A stretch of DNA of 59,299 bases, from contig JANSWP010000039.1 in NCBI GenBank assembly GCA_024743405.1, forward strand, positions 1 to 59,299, read 5' to 3'. Below the pieces are notes generated by a model that made no database searches, had not been told where the DNA came from, and saw only the letters and a list, made by a program, of their open reading frames with translations. This document shows, piece after piece, positions 1-7,252 of this stretch (positions are counted from its first letter, which is position 1; the number at the start of each line of letters is the position of its first letter). This stretch comes from Bacteroidota bacterium. GTDB lineage: Bacteria > Bacteroidota > Bacteroidia > Chitinophagales > Saprospiraceae. Made by a program: the position numbers and the translations under genes.

Positions 1-141
1 CACATATTATGACGGACTATTTTTTCACCATATTTCGTTAAAAATACTCGCCATATCTAAGGATATGCCTGTGCTTTTTGCCTCGTCTGGCAAAAAAATA
101 GTTTTCGTCAAATATGGAACTTATTTCTGTCCAAGCACTTA
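1..141 (+). repeat. Palindromic intergenic element, copy 1 (partial)
   Basis: Right part of a long imperfect palindrome centred at about 59.5 on CATATC-TAAG-GATATG (52-67). Inner arms pair around TGACGGACTATTTTTT (left, from about 10) and AAAAAAATAG..TCGTCA (right, to about 111). It carries the core shared with the other copies: CGTTAAAAATACTCGCC before the centre and TTTTTGCCTCGTC after it. If it has the 162-bp length of copies 2 and 5, it begins about 22 bases before the window and ends near 140. No transposase is nearby. Confidence 0.7.
114..141 (+). repeat. 28-bp repeat upstream of acyl-CoA dehydrogenase (copy 1 of 2)
   Basis: Begins ATGGAACTTATTTCTG and ends CAAGCACTTA. It is identical over 28 bases to 18492-18519. 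The last base lies 15 nt before the next gene's ATG in both places. It is either the terminus of the palindromic element that starts this window or a shared leader element; it also encodes a short frame beginning MELISVQAL. Confidence 0.75.
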
Positions 142-156
142 AATAATACTGATAAA

Positions 157-1299
157 ATGCAAAAATATCTCTTAGAGGAAGAACATATCATGTTCCAAGA
201 AGCTGTTCGAGCTTTTATGAAAAAAGAAGTTGAACCCTATAATGAAGAATGGGAAAAGCAAGGTCATGTTTCTCATGAACTTTGGCGAAAAGCTGGAGAG
301 CAAGGTATGTTATGTATGGATTTTCCTGAAGAATATGGTGGAATGGGACTAAAGGATTTTCGATATAATGCCATTGTAGTTGAAGAATTAGTTAGAGTGA
401 ATGCCTCTGGTCCGGGATTCGGATTGCATAATGACGTCATGGCGCCTTATTTTATCGAATATTTTAATGAAGAACAAAAGAAAAGGTTCATGCCGAAAAT
501 GGCTTCGGGAGAATTGATTACCGCCATTGGAATGACAGAGCCTGGTACTGGGAGTGATTTGGCGAATATTAAAACGACTGCCGTCAAAAAAGGAGATAAG
601 TATATTTTGAATGGTGCAAAAACCTTTATTACCAATGGAATAATGAGCGGTTTGGTCATAGTTGTCGCTAAAACAAATCCAGAGTTAAAACATAAAGGGA
701 TATCTCTTTTATTGGTCGAAGAAGGAATGAAAGGATTTACTAGAGGTAAAAACTTGGATAAGATTGGTTTAAAAGCGCAAGACACTGCCGAGTTGTTCTT
801 CGAAGATGTGGAAGTGCCTGTAGAGAATTTACTGGGTGAAGAAGGTCGAGGATTTTATTATCTAATGCACAATTTACCGCAAGAACGGCTTTCGATTGCA
901 GTTACTGGAATAGCCTCCGCAGAAATTGCTTTAGAATGGACTATCCAATATTGTAATGACAGAAAAGCTTTTGGACAATCGATTGGGAAGTTTCAAAATT
1001 CGCGGTTCAAATTAGCTGAAATGCAAACAGAGACGACTATCGGAAGAACTTTTGTAGATAAATGTATCGAAGAATTAAATGCGGGGACATTAACCGCCGA
1101 AAAAGCCGCAATGGCTAAATATTGGATTACAGATTTGCAAGGCAAGGTCATTGATCAATGTTTACAATTGCATGGTGGGTATGGATATATGCGTGAATTT
1201 CCGATTGCAAAAGCATTTACGGATGCGCGCGTACAAAGAATTTATGGTGGAACTAATGAAATTATGAAGGAAATTATAGGTCGGTCAATGGGATTTTAA
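157..1299 (+). CDS. Acyl-CoA dehydrogenase, long-chain/isovaleryl type
   Basis: FAD-dependent alpha,beta-dehydrogenation of acyl-CoA thioesters, the first step of beta-oxidation; cytoplasmic. At 380 aa it has the family length, with the N-terminal helical domain, the middle beta-domain signature (AIGMTEPGTGSDLA) and the C-terminal helical domain ending IYGGTNEIMKEIIGR. The short-chain catalytic Glu position (YEG) is Gly here. Instead LPQERL carries Glu at about residue 243, the position used as catalytic base in LCAD and isovaleryl-CoA dehydrogenases, so long or branched substrates are likelier than butyryl-CoA. Its TAA overlaps the stop of the convergent desaturase gene by a few bases. A 28-bp repeat sits 15 nt upstream of the ATG. 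Confidence 0.93.
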   Translation: MQKYLLEEEHIMFQEAVRAFMKKEVEPYNEEWEKQGHVSHELWRKAGEQGMLCMDFPEEYGGMGLKDFRYNAIVVEELVRVNASGPGFGLHNDVMAPYFIEYFNEEQKKRFMPKMASGELITAIGMTEPGTGSDLANIKTTAVKKGDKYILNGAKTFITNGIMSGLVIVVAKTNPELKHKGISLLLVEEGMKGFTRGKNLDKIGLKAQDTAELFFEDVEVPVENLLGEEGRGFYYLMHNLPQERLSIAVTGIASAEIALEWTIQYCNDRKAFGQSIGKFQNSRFKLAEMQTETTIGRTFVDKCIEELNAGTLTAEKAAMAKYWITDLQGKVIDQCLQLHGGYGYMREFPIAKAFTDARVQRIYGGTNEIMKEIIGRSMGF

Positions 1300-2261
1300 A
1301 CGCCAACCATTTTGCGCTTTTCTGTATCCCAAACTTTCAATTGAAAACAACGAAAAATCTCTATAGGACTAAGAGAGGTTTCCTTCGCGTTTTGTAATTC
1401 GGGAAGTTTCTGATAAGCTTCAGGGAGTCGATAAAAGGGAATTCTAGCATTCACATGATGAATGTGGTGATATCCAATATTAGCAGTAAACCATTTCATA
1501 ACTGGATTCATCTTCATATAACTCGAAGATTGAAGTGCTGCTTTTATATAAGTCCAACCATTTTTATCTTCAAAAGTAACACCTGGGAAATTATGTTGCG
1601 CATAAAATAAATAAGAGCCCAAAGCATGCGCGATCACAATAGGAAGCAAAAACCCTAAAACAGTCAACTGCCAACCTATTGTCAAGAACAATCCAATTAT
1701 TAACCCATAATGAAGCACTAATGCGATCAAGGAATCCCAATGCCTTGTTGGGCTAGCAATAAATGAACGAATGCAGGTGCCAAAAATGAATGCAAAGAGA
1801 TAAGAAAAGAGGATACTAAGTGGGTGCCGGATGAAAAGATAAATCCTTTTTTCAGTCGAACTTAAGGTTTGGAACTTTTTTTTGGTGACAATTGGGAAAG
1901 AACCGATACTTGAACCATATAACTTAGAGTTGTGATTGTGATGATGGTCATGTGAACGTTTCCAAATGCTTTTTGGAATTAAAACATATAGCCCGAAAAC
2001 GATGAATAAAAGATCCGCTAAACTTGACTTTCGTAAGATCGATTCATGCATGAAATCGTGATAAATAACAAAAAATCGAACCAAAGACAAGCCCGAAAGA
2101 ATACTAAAAAGGAGTTGTAATATTAATGTATCACTCCAGAAAACTAAACTATGAAATAGCAAAACGACAATGAAAGTACTCAGCGTGAGTAACCAACTTT
2201 TTGCACGATTTTCCTGTGCAAAAGGCTTAGTTGCCATAATTAATGCTGTTTCTTCTTTCAT
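1296..2261 (-). CDS. Membrane fatty acid desaturase family protein
   Basis: Di-iron membrane desaturase or hydroxylase, 321 aa. The three histidine boxes are visible: HDFMH (about 68-72), HDHHH (about 104-108) and HHIHH (about 265-269), set between hydrophobic segments at about 24-62, 78-96, 146-165 and 182-212. Likely introduces a double bond into membrane acyl chains; a carotenoid-type hydroxylase is the alternative and the substrate cannot be read from sequence. It converges on the acyl-CoA dehydrogenase with overlapping stop codons and lies next to a lysophospholipid acyltransferase, consistent with membrane lipid remodelling. A second Met (residue 9) is a possible start. Confidence 0.85.
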   Translation of the reverse strand: MKEETALIMATKPFAQENRAKSWLLTLSTFIVVLLFHSLVFWSDTLILQLLFSILSGLSLVRFFVIYHDFMHESILRKSSLADLLFIVFGLYVLIPKSIWKRSHDHHHNHNSKLYGSSIGSFPIVTKKKFQTLSSTEKRIYLFIRHPLSILFSYLFAFIFGTCIRSFIASPTRHWDSLIALVLHYGLIIGLFLTIGWQLTVLGFLLPIVIAHALGSYLFYAQHNFPGVTFEDKNGWTYIKAALQSSSYMKMNPVMKWFTANIGYHHIHHVNARIPFYRLPEAYQKLPELQNAKETSLSPIEIFRCFQLKVWDTEKRKMVGV

Positions 2262-2322
2262 ATCACAATGATAGGGAGATTTTTGAATTTTAATGACTGA
2301 AAATCAAGAATTGACATTCAAA

Positions 2323-3192
2323 TTACTGAGGTCGTTTATGTTTCCATCTACGATGTGACCAAAGCCAGATTTCGGGTTGTTCGCGAATATCTTTTTCTAA
2401 TTGCCGAGTATGTATTTCTGAAATTTCATTTTCAGAAGTTTGTTCAGGGTGGTCGAAAAGGAGTGTTGAATGGATTGTGTAAAATCCTCTTTTGGGTCGC
2501 TTGACTGTAATGTAAATGACAGGGTATTTTAGCTTCTTAGCAATTTTTTCGGTACCTAAAAAAACAGGAGTGTCTTGATGTAAAAATTCCATCCAATGAG
2601 CTGCCTGAGGAGAAGGTGTTTGGTCAGCGATGAAAGCAGTAGCAGTCACTTTTTTTCGATCGCTTAACATTCCTCTTAATGCATTTTTCATAGAATATAA
2701 TCCATTTCCTAAACGAGTTCGCGCTTTAACGATTAGACTTTCAAAATGCGGGTTTTTGAGTGGATGATAGATCACATATAGTTGATGAATAGGCTCTAAT
2801 GCAAAGCGGGCACCAGCCAATTCCCAGTTTCCAAAATGTCCCATAACAACGATTACGCTTTGTCCTGCTTCATAATATTTTCTGAATAGATTTGTATCTT
2901 CAAAAAGCACTCTTTTTTGCAATGTCTTAGGGTTTATAGTCAGCGTTTTTAGAACTTCGAAAATTAAATCGCAAAAATATCGGTAGTATTTTCGGCGAAT
3001 TTCGAAGATTTCTTTTTCGCTTTTTTCTGGAAAAGCATTTTTTAAATTTGTCGTAATTACCTTTTTTCGGTATCCGATCAGATAGTGCATGATAAGAAAA
3101 ACAAAATCAGATACACGATATAATATCCAAAATGGAAGCGCTGAGAATGCATAGAGAAAAGGAAGAGATATATAGTATAAAATCGTACTCAT
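2323..3192 (-). CDS. Lysophospholipid/lipid A acyltransferase family (LpxL/HtrB-like)
   Basis: Transfers an acyl chain to a lipid acceptor at the inner membrane. The HX4(D/E) catalytic motif appears as HFGNWE (about residues 119-124). An N-terminal hydrophobic helix (about 5-26) anchors it, and FIADQTP and IYITVKRPKRG fit the later LPLAT blocks. About 289 aa, the usual size for LpxL/HtrB relatives. The frame is open to 3204 but would begin with TTG; the ATG at 3192 (MSTILYY) directly precedes the hydrophobic helix and was chosen. Bacteroidota homologues acylate lipid A or ornithine-type lipids, so the exact acceptor is unknown. It is transcribed away from the nucleotidyltransferase pair. Confidence 0.85.
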   Translation of the reverse strand: MSTILYYISLPFLYAFSALPFWILYRVSDFVFLIMHYLIGYRKKVITTNLKNAFPEKSEKEIFEIRRKYYRYFCDLIFEVLKTLTINPKTLQKRVLFEDTNLFRKYYEAGQSVIVVMGHFGNWELAGARFALEPIHQLYVIYHPLKNPHFESLIVKARTRLGNGLYSMKNALRGMLSDRKKVTATAFIADQTPSPQAAHWMEFLHQDTPVFLGTEKIAKKLKYPVIYITVKRPKRGFYTIHSTLLFDHPEQTSENEISEIHTRQLEKDIREQPEIWLWSHRRWKHKRPQ

Positions 3193-3341
3193 TTGATAGG
3201 GCAAAATTAGGAATGTTTTTCTCGGACAAAATTAGCTAATTACTTATCAATTTCTCAAAATGCCAGTAAATGAGTCTCGTTTATATTTTTATTTGGAAGG
3301 AAAGATTGAATCCTCTACAATTGGGAATTTTTTTTACAATA

Positions 3342-3503
3342 AGGGAGTAGGAAATAAATAACCTACCCATTTTACTTGCTCTTTTGCCTTCATTTTTCGT
3401 TAAAAATACTCGCCATACCTATGGGTATGTCTGTGTTTTTTGCCTCAACTGAAGAAAAATTAGCTGTGCAAAATTTGGGTATCTTATTTATTCCCTACTC
3501 CCT
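3342..3503. repeat. Palindromic intergenic element, copy 2 (162 bp)
   Basis: Terminal inverted repeats run from AGGGAGTAGGAAATAAATAA at the left to TTATTTATTCCCTACTCCCT at the right. The centre is ATACCTATGGGTAT near 3421. Core blocks are CGTTAAAAATACTCGCC and TGTTTTTTGCCTC. The element fills much of the 374-bp divergent gap between the acyltransferase and the first nucleotidyltransferase, so it cannot simply be a terminator here. No other feature was recognised in this gap. Confidence 0.85.
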
Positions 3504-3578
3504 AAAGTGTTTTTTAGCCATAAAAATATAATCATACTTTATTCAGGTGAAAGCTTTTTGAAATTGAATAAATAAATC

Positions 3579-4334
3579 ATGAAAAAGGAAATTTTAGCAC
3601 TGCTCGAAAAAGTTGAAAAAGAAAAAAATATTGAGATCCTTTACGCTTGTGAATCTGGTAGCCGCGCTTGGGGTTTTCCCTCACCTGATAGCGATTATGA
3701 TGTCCGATTCATCTATCGTCATCCGAGTGATTGGTATCTGACGGTGAATGAAAAAACGGATCATATTCAATTTATGGAAGGCGAATTATTGGATGTAAGT
3801 GGTTGGGACATTCGGAAGGTTTTGAGATTACTTTTTAAGTCGAATAATTCTATTTACTCGTGGTTGTATTCTCCAATGATTTATCGTCAAAATACTAGTT
3901 TTATAAAAGGATTTAGAGCTTTAGCTGAGCCTTATTTTTTACCTAAAAGTGTAATTTTCCATTTCCTTGGAATTGCGACAGGGATGCTTCAAAAAGAGTT
4001 TCAAACGGACGAGGTGAAAATCAAAAAATACTTTTACGTTTTACGTCCTGTATTAGCGGCAAAGTGGATTTGTGAATTCAAGTCGCCACCTCCAATTTTG
4101 TTTGATAAGCTATTATTTTTAGTAAAAGATGAGTCTGTTTTGAATCAAATTCGAGACCTTTTAAAACGAAAGGAAACAGCAAATGAAGCACAGAAAGTGA
4201 AGCGGATTTCAATTTTAGATGAATTCGTAAAAATGGAAATGAAGTATTGCGAAATAGTTGCGAAAGAATTGCCTAAAAAGGTGAATGACTATGAGAACAT
4301 TAATCATTTTTACCGAAAAATATTAGGTGCTTGA
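3579..4334 (+). CDS. Predicted nucleotidyltransferase (COG3541-like), first of a tandem pair
   Basis: Polymerase-beta-superfamily nucleotidyltransferase of 251 aa. Visible are the GS motif (ESGSRAWGF, Gly27-Ser28) followed by the metal-binding D-x-D (SDYDVR, Asp39 and Asp41); a later Asp in LLDVSGWDIRK (72 or 77) may complete the triad. The C-terminal half is helical and Lys-rich. The substrate is unknown; relatives include nucleic-acid-modifying enzymes and nucleotidyltransferase toxins. It is followed directly by a second protein with the same core motif, so the two probably act together. The ATG at 3579 lacks a strong ribosome-binding site. Confidence 0.8.
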   Translation: MKKEILALLEKVEKEKNIEILYACESGSRAWGFPSPDSDYDVRFIYRHPSDWYLTVNEKTDHIQFMEGELLDVSGWDIRKVLRLLFKSNNSIYSWLYSPMIYRQNTSFIKGFRALAEPYFLPKSVIFHFLGIATGMLQKEFQTDEVKIKKYFYVLRPVLAAKWICEFKSPPPILFDKLLFLVKDESVLNQIRDLLKRKETANEAQKVKRISILDEFVKMEMKYCEIVAKELPKKVNDYENINHFYRKILGA

Positions 4335-4353
4335 GAGACTACAAACCAAAAAA

Positions 4354-5412
4354 ATGACAATCGAATTCCTAAAACAAAATAACTTGATCATCTTTGAAAC
4401 TGTAAGCGGAAGTCGCGCTTATGGAACGGATTTGCCAACTTCGGATGAAGACCGAAGAGGGGTATTTATTTTGCCAAAAAATGATTTTTTTGGATTGACT
4501 AAAATAGATCAAGTCAGTGATGAAAAGAATGATAATGTTTATTATGAATTGGGGCGTTTTGTTGAATTATTATCGAAGAGTAATCCCAATATGCTTGAGA
4601 TGTTGGCAATGCCTGAAGATTGTATTTTGGTAAAAGAACCGCTTTTTGAAAAATTCAAACCTGAAATTTTTCTTTCCAAGCAATGCAAGAAAACCTTTGC
4701 AGGATATGCCATGACGCAAGTTCAAAAAGCTCGAGGTTTAAATAAGAAAATCATGAATCCCGTTGGTAAAGAGCGAAAATCTATCTTAGATTTTTGTTTT
4801 GTGATTCAAGATTATGGCTCTATTCCATTGAAGAAATGGTTGGTGAAAAAAGGTCTTGAACAACGGAAGTGTGGCTTGGTCAACATTGCTCACTTTCAAG
4901 ATACGTATGCTATTTTTTATGACGAAAATGACGACTTAGGTTTTAAAGGAATTGAAAATAAACCAACGGCAAATATGGTTTCATTGAGTTCCATTCCCGA
5001 AGGAATTGACTCAATTGGATATATGTCATTCAATATAAATGGCTATCAGAAATATTGTAAAGACTATAGAGATTACTGGCGTTGGGTCAAAAAACGGAAT
5101 GAGGTTCGTTATGAAAATACCGTCTCGCATGGTAAAAATTATGACGCAAAAAACATGCTGCATACTTTTCGATTATTAGATATGGCAGAAGAAATTGCTC
5201 AATTTGGTGAAATTCGAGTATGCCGCCCCAATCGGGAATTTTTATTACAGATACGAAAAGGTGATTTTGAGTATGAAGATTTATTGAAGCAAGCAGAACA
5301 AAAAATTGAGAGAATTGAAGATTTGTATGCAAAAAGCGATTTGCCTGAAAAACTGAATTTGCGTCAAATCAACAATATTTTAGTAGAAATTAGAGAACTA
5401 TGGTACCAATGA
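4354..5412 (+). CDS. Predicted nucleotidyltransferase, second of the tandem pair
   Basis: About 352 aa. The N-terminal nucleotidyltransferase motif SGSRAYGTDLPTSDEDRRG has Gly-Ser at about 19-20 and the D-x-D pair at about 31 and 33. The rest is longer than in the first protein and contains an aromatic Lys/Arg-rich stretch (YWRWVKKRNEVRYE). The frame is open upstream to a GTG at 4327 that would overlap the previous gene by 8 nt; the ATG at 4354, 20 nt after that stop, begins just before the conserved domain and was preferred. It shares the GS..DxD core with its neighbour but little else, so the pair looks anciently diverged rather than freshly duplicated. Function unknown. Confidence 0.78.
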   Translation: MTIEFLKQNNLIIFETVSGSRAYGTDLPTSDEDRRGVFILPKNDFFGLTKIDQVSDEKNDNVYYELGRFVELLSKSNPNMLEMLAMPEDCILVKEPLFEKFKPEIFLSKQCKKTFAGYAMTQVQKARGLNKKIMNPVGKERKSILDFCFVIQDYGSIPLKKWLVKKGLEQRKCGLVNIAHFQDTYAIFYDENDDLGFKGIENKPTANMVSLSSIPEGIDSIGYMSFNINGYQKYCKDYRDYWRWVKKRNEVRYENTVSHGKNYDAKNMLHTFRLLDMAEEIAQFGEIRVCRPNREFLLQIRKGDFEYEDLLKQAEQKIERIEDLYAKSDLPEKLNLRQINNILVEIRELWYQ

Positions 5413-5735
5413 AAGAAAAAGATCCGAATCTAAGTTTTGCTCAAAGCTCCATAAGAGAGCTTTTTTACGGAATGATGTGGTTGTCGGGAATCTTGTTTTT
5501 GAGGTTCTCTGAAAATCTTCCCATTCCAATGAATCTCAAAACTGCTTTTACCGCAATTTGCTTCATTGCACTCGCTTCAAAAGGATTTAAGGGATTAGAG
5601 TTTATTATCAAAAGTTGGAAAAATAAGGAGCCTAATACTCCTGAGAAATATATCGGAACTATCGGAAATACACTGATCTCATTCTTTTTTGTTGCCGCAA
5701 TTTTGTGGGCATTTTTAGGGAAGTTTTTGGGCTAG
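5409..5735 (+). CDS. Small membrane protein downstream of the nucleotidyltransferase pair
   Basis: About 108 aa with hydrophobic stretches around GMMWLSGILFL, AFTAICFIALAS and ISFFFVAAILWAFLG, so two to three membrane segments. No family recognised. The ATG at 5409 overlaps the preceding stop as ATGA, the usual sign of translational coupling; a start three codons earlier at 5400 is also open. This makes a three-gene operon with the nucleotidyltransferases. The stop codon lies inside the terminal repeat of the next palindromic element. Confidence 0.65.
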   Translation: MKEKDPNLSFAQSSIRELFYGMMWLSGILFLRFSENLPIPMNLKTAFTAICFIALASKGFKGLEFIIKSWKNKEPNTPEKYIGTIGNTLISFFFVAAILWAFLGKFLG

Positions 5736-5897
5736 TACATTGTAAAACTAAATATCTTACTCTTTTGAAGGCTTCTTTTTTGAGATTACATCGTTGAAAA
5801 AATAAGCAAGAGCTAAGGCTATTCCTGATTTTTTCGCCTCGTTCTCTCAAAAAATCACCTTCTTCAAAAAAGGCAATCTACGTAATTTACAGTGTAC
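5735..5897. repeat. Palindromic intergenic element, copy 3 (163 bp, GTAC-type ends)
   Basis: Ends are GTACATTGTAAAACTAA (left) and TAATTTACAGTGTAC (right). It is centred near 5816 on AGCTAAGGCT. The core TCGTTGAAAAAATAAGC..CTGATTTTTTCGCCTC matches the other family members in position and partly in sequence. It is an inverted, near-identical relative of 35291-35450. The left end coincides with the last base of the upstream TAG. Confidence 0.85.
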
Positions 5898-5943
5898 GAG
5901 CATCCGCCACTAATTTTCTATCCTTTTTCAAAAATAATAATAC

Positions 5944-5978
5944 TTCACTTGCGAAAGTGAAAAACATGCCTATCTTTG
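5944..5978 (+). promoter_or_regulatory. dinB promoter with overlapping operator dyad
   Basis: A -33 TTG (5949-5951) and a -7 TATCTTTG (5971-5978) are separated by 19 nt, matching the Bacteroidota sigma consensus. The perfect inverted repeat TTCACTT-GCGA-AAGTGAA (5944-5961) covers the -33 box, where a repressor would block transcription. A LexA-like regulator is an inference from the damage-tolerance genes downstream; no lexA lies in the window. Confidence 0.55.
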
Positions 5979-6026
5979 AAACAAATTGTTTCTATTTTTA
6001 ATTTTATTAATTATTTTTGAAATATT

Positions 6027-7169
6027 ATGTTTGATAGAGCGATTCTACATCTTGATCTCGATGCCTTTTTTGCTTCTGTGGAGCAATTGAAAAATAGTTC
6101 CTTAAAAAACAAACCACTCATCATCGGAGGTTCAAGTCGGCGGGGTGTTGTTGCTTCATGTAGTTATGAAGCGCGAAGGTTTGGTATTCATTCTGCAATG
6201 CCGATGAAAGTGGCTTTACATCGTTGCCCTGATGCCATTATTTTGAAGGGTGACATGGAAGAATATTCCAAGCATTCGAAAATTATCACGGAAATAATTG
6301 AGGAAGAATCTCCTCTTTTTGAGAAAGCTAGTATCGACGAATTTTATGTCGATATGACAGGAATGGATAAGCATATTGGCTGTTGGAAATGGTCAAATGA
6401 ATTGCGTGAAAAAGTTATTAAAGAGAGTGGCTTGCCGATTTCAATTGGACTTTCTGTAAATAAATTAGTTTCTAAAGTTAGCACCGGTCAAGCTAAACCC
6501 AATGGTGCAAAAATGATTGAAAGTGGTAATGAAAAAGCTTTTCTTGCGCCACTTTCCACACGAAAATTGCCTGGGCTTGGTCGTACGACTTATCAGAAAT
6601 TAAGCTTTATGGGCGTACGTACAATTAAAGTTTTGGCAAAAATTCCACCTCAACTTTTACAACGCGAATTTGGTAAACATGGTACCTCCCTTTGGCGTAA
6701 AGCAAATGGTATTGATAATAGTCCAGTCGTCCCATTTCATGATCAAAAAAGTATGTCTACGGAACGTACTTTTCATGTCGATACGATTGACGTTCGTTGG
6801 CTCAATGATCGCCTAATTGATATGACTACACGCCTCGCATTCGAATTGCGAAATCAACAAAAATTAACCTCTTGCATTACTGTCAAAATTCGATATTCGG
6901 ACTTCAATACTTACACCCAACAAAGAAAAATTGCGTACACCGCTAATGATAAATCACTATTGTTTCATGTCAAAGAATTATTCAAAAAATTGTATGAACG
7001 CCGCCAGTTGGTTCGATTAATTGGCGTTCGTTTTAGTGGCTTGGTTCACGGGAATTATCAAATCAATTTGTTTGAAGATACGGTCGAAGAATCCCAATTA
7101 TTAAAAGAAATGGATCATATTCGGAAGCGATTTGGTGCAAAAGCAATTCGGAAAGCGACGTCTTTTTAG
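6027..7169 (+). CDS. dinB: Y-family DNA polymerase (Pol IV, DinB)
   Basis: Error-prone translesion polymerase of 380 aa. The palm motifs are intact: HLDLDAFFASVEQ (Asp10) and ASIDEFYVDMTG (Asp104-Glu105). The helix-hairpin-helix region reads LPGLGRTTYQKL, and a beta-clamp-binding motif QINLF lies near the C-terminus (about 345-349). It lies 83 bp upstream of a DnaE2-sized polymerase on the same strand, so this is probably a mutagenesis cassette in which DinB takes the place of ImuB. The promoter carries an operator-like dyad. Confidence 0.95.
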   Translation: MFDRAILHLDLDAFFASVEQLKNSSLKNKPLIIGGSSRRGVVASCSYEARRFGIHSAMPMKVALHRCPDAIILKGDMEEYSKHSKIITEIIEEESPLFEKASIDEFYVDMTGMDKHIGCWKWSNELREKVIKESGLPISIGLSVNKLVSKVSTGQAKPNGAKMIESGNEKAFLAPLSTRKLPGLGRTTYQKLSFMGVRTIKVLAKIPPQLLQREFGKHGTSLWRKANGIDNSPVVPFHDQKSMSTERTFHVDTIDVRWLNDRLIDMTTRLAFELRNQQKLTSCITVKIRYSDFNTYTQQRKIAYTANDKSLLFHVKELFKKLYERRQLVRLIGVRFSGLVHGNYQINLFEDTVEESQLLKEMDHIRKRFGAKAIRKATSF

Positions 7170-7252
7170 TTTAGAGTTTGTCCGTCAACCGTTTGGATTA
7201 TGTCGAATTTCAAAGAGAAAACTATTGAAACACTAAAGGCAAGAAGCGGAAA

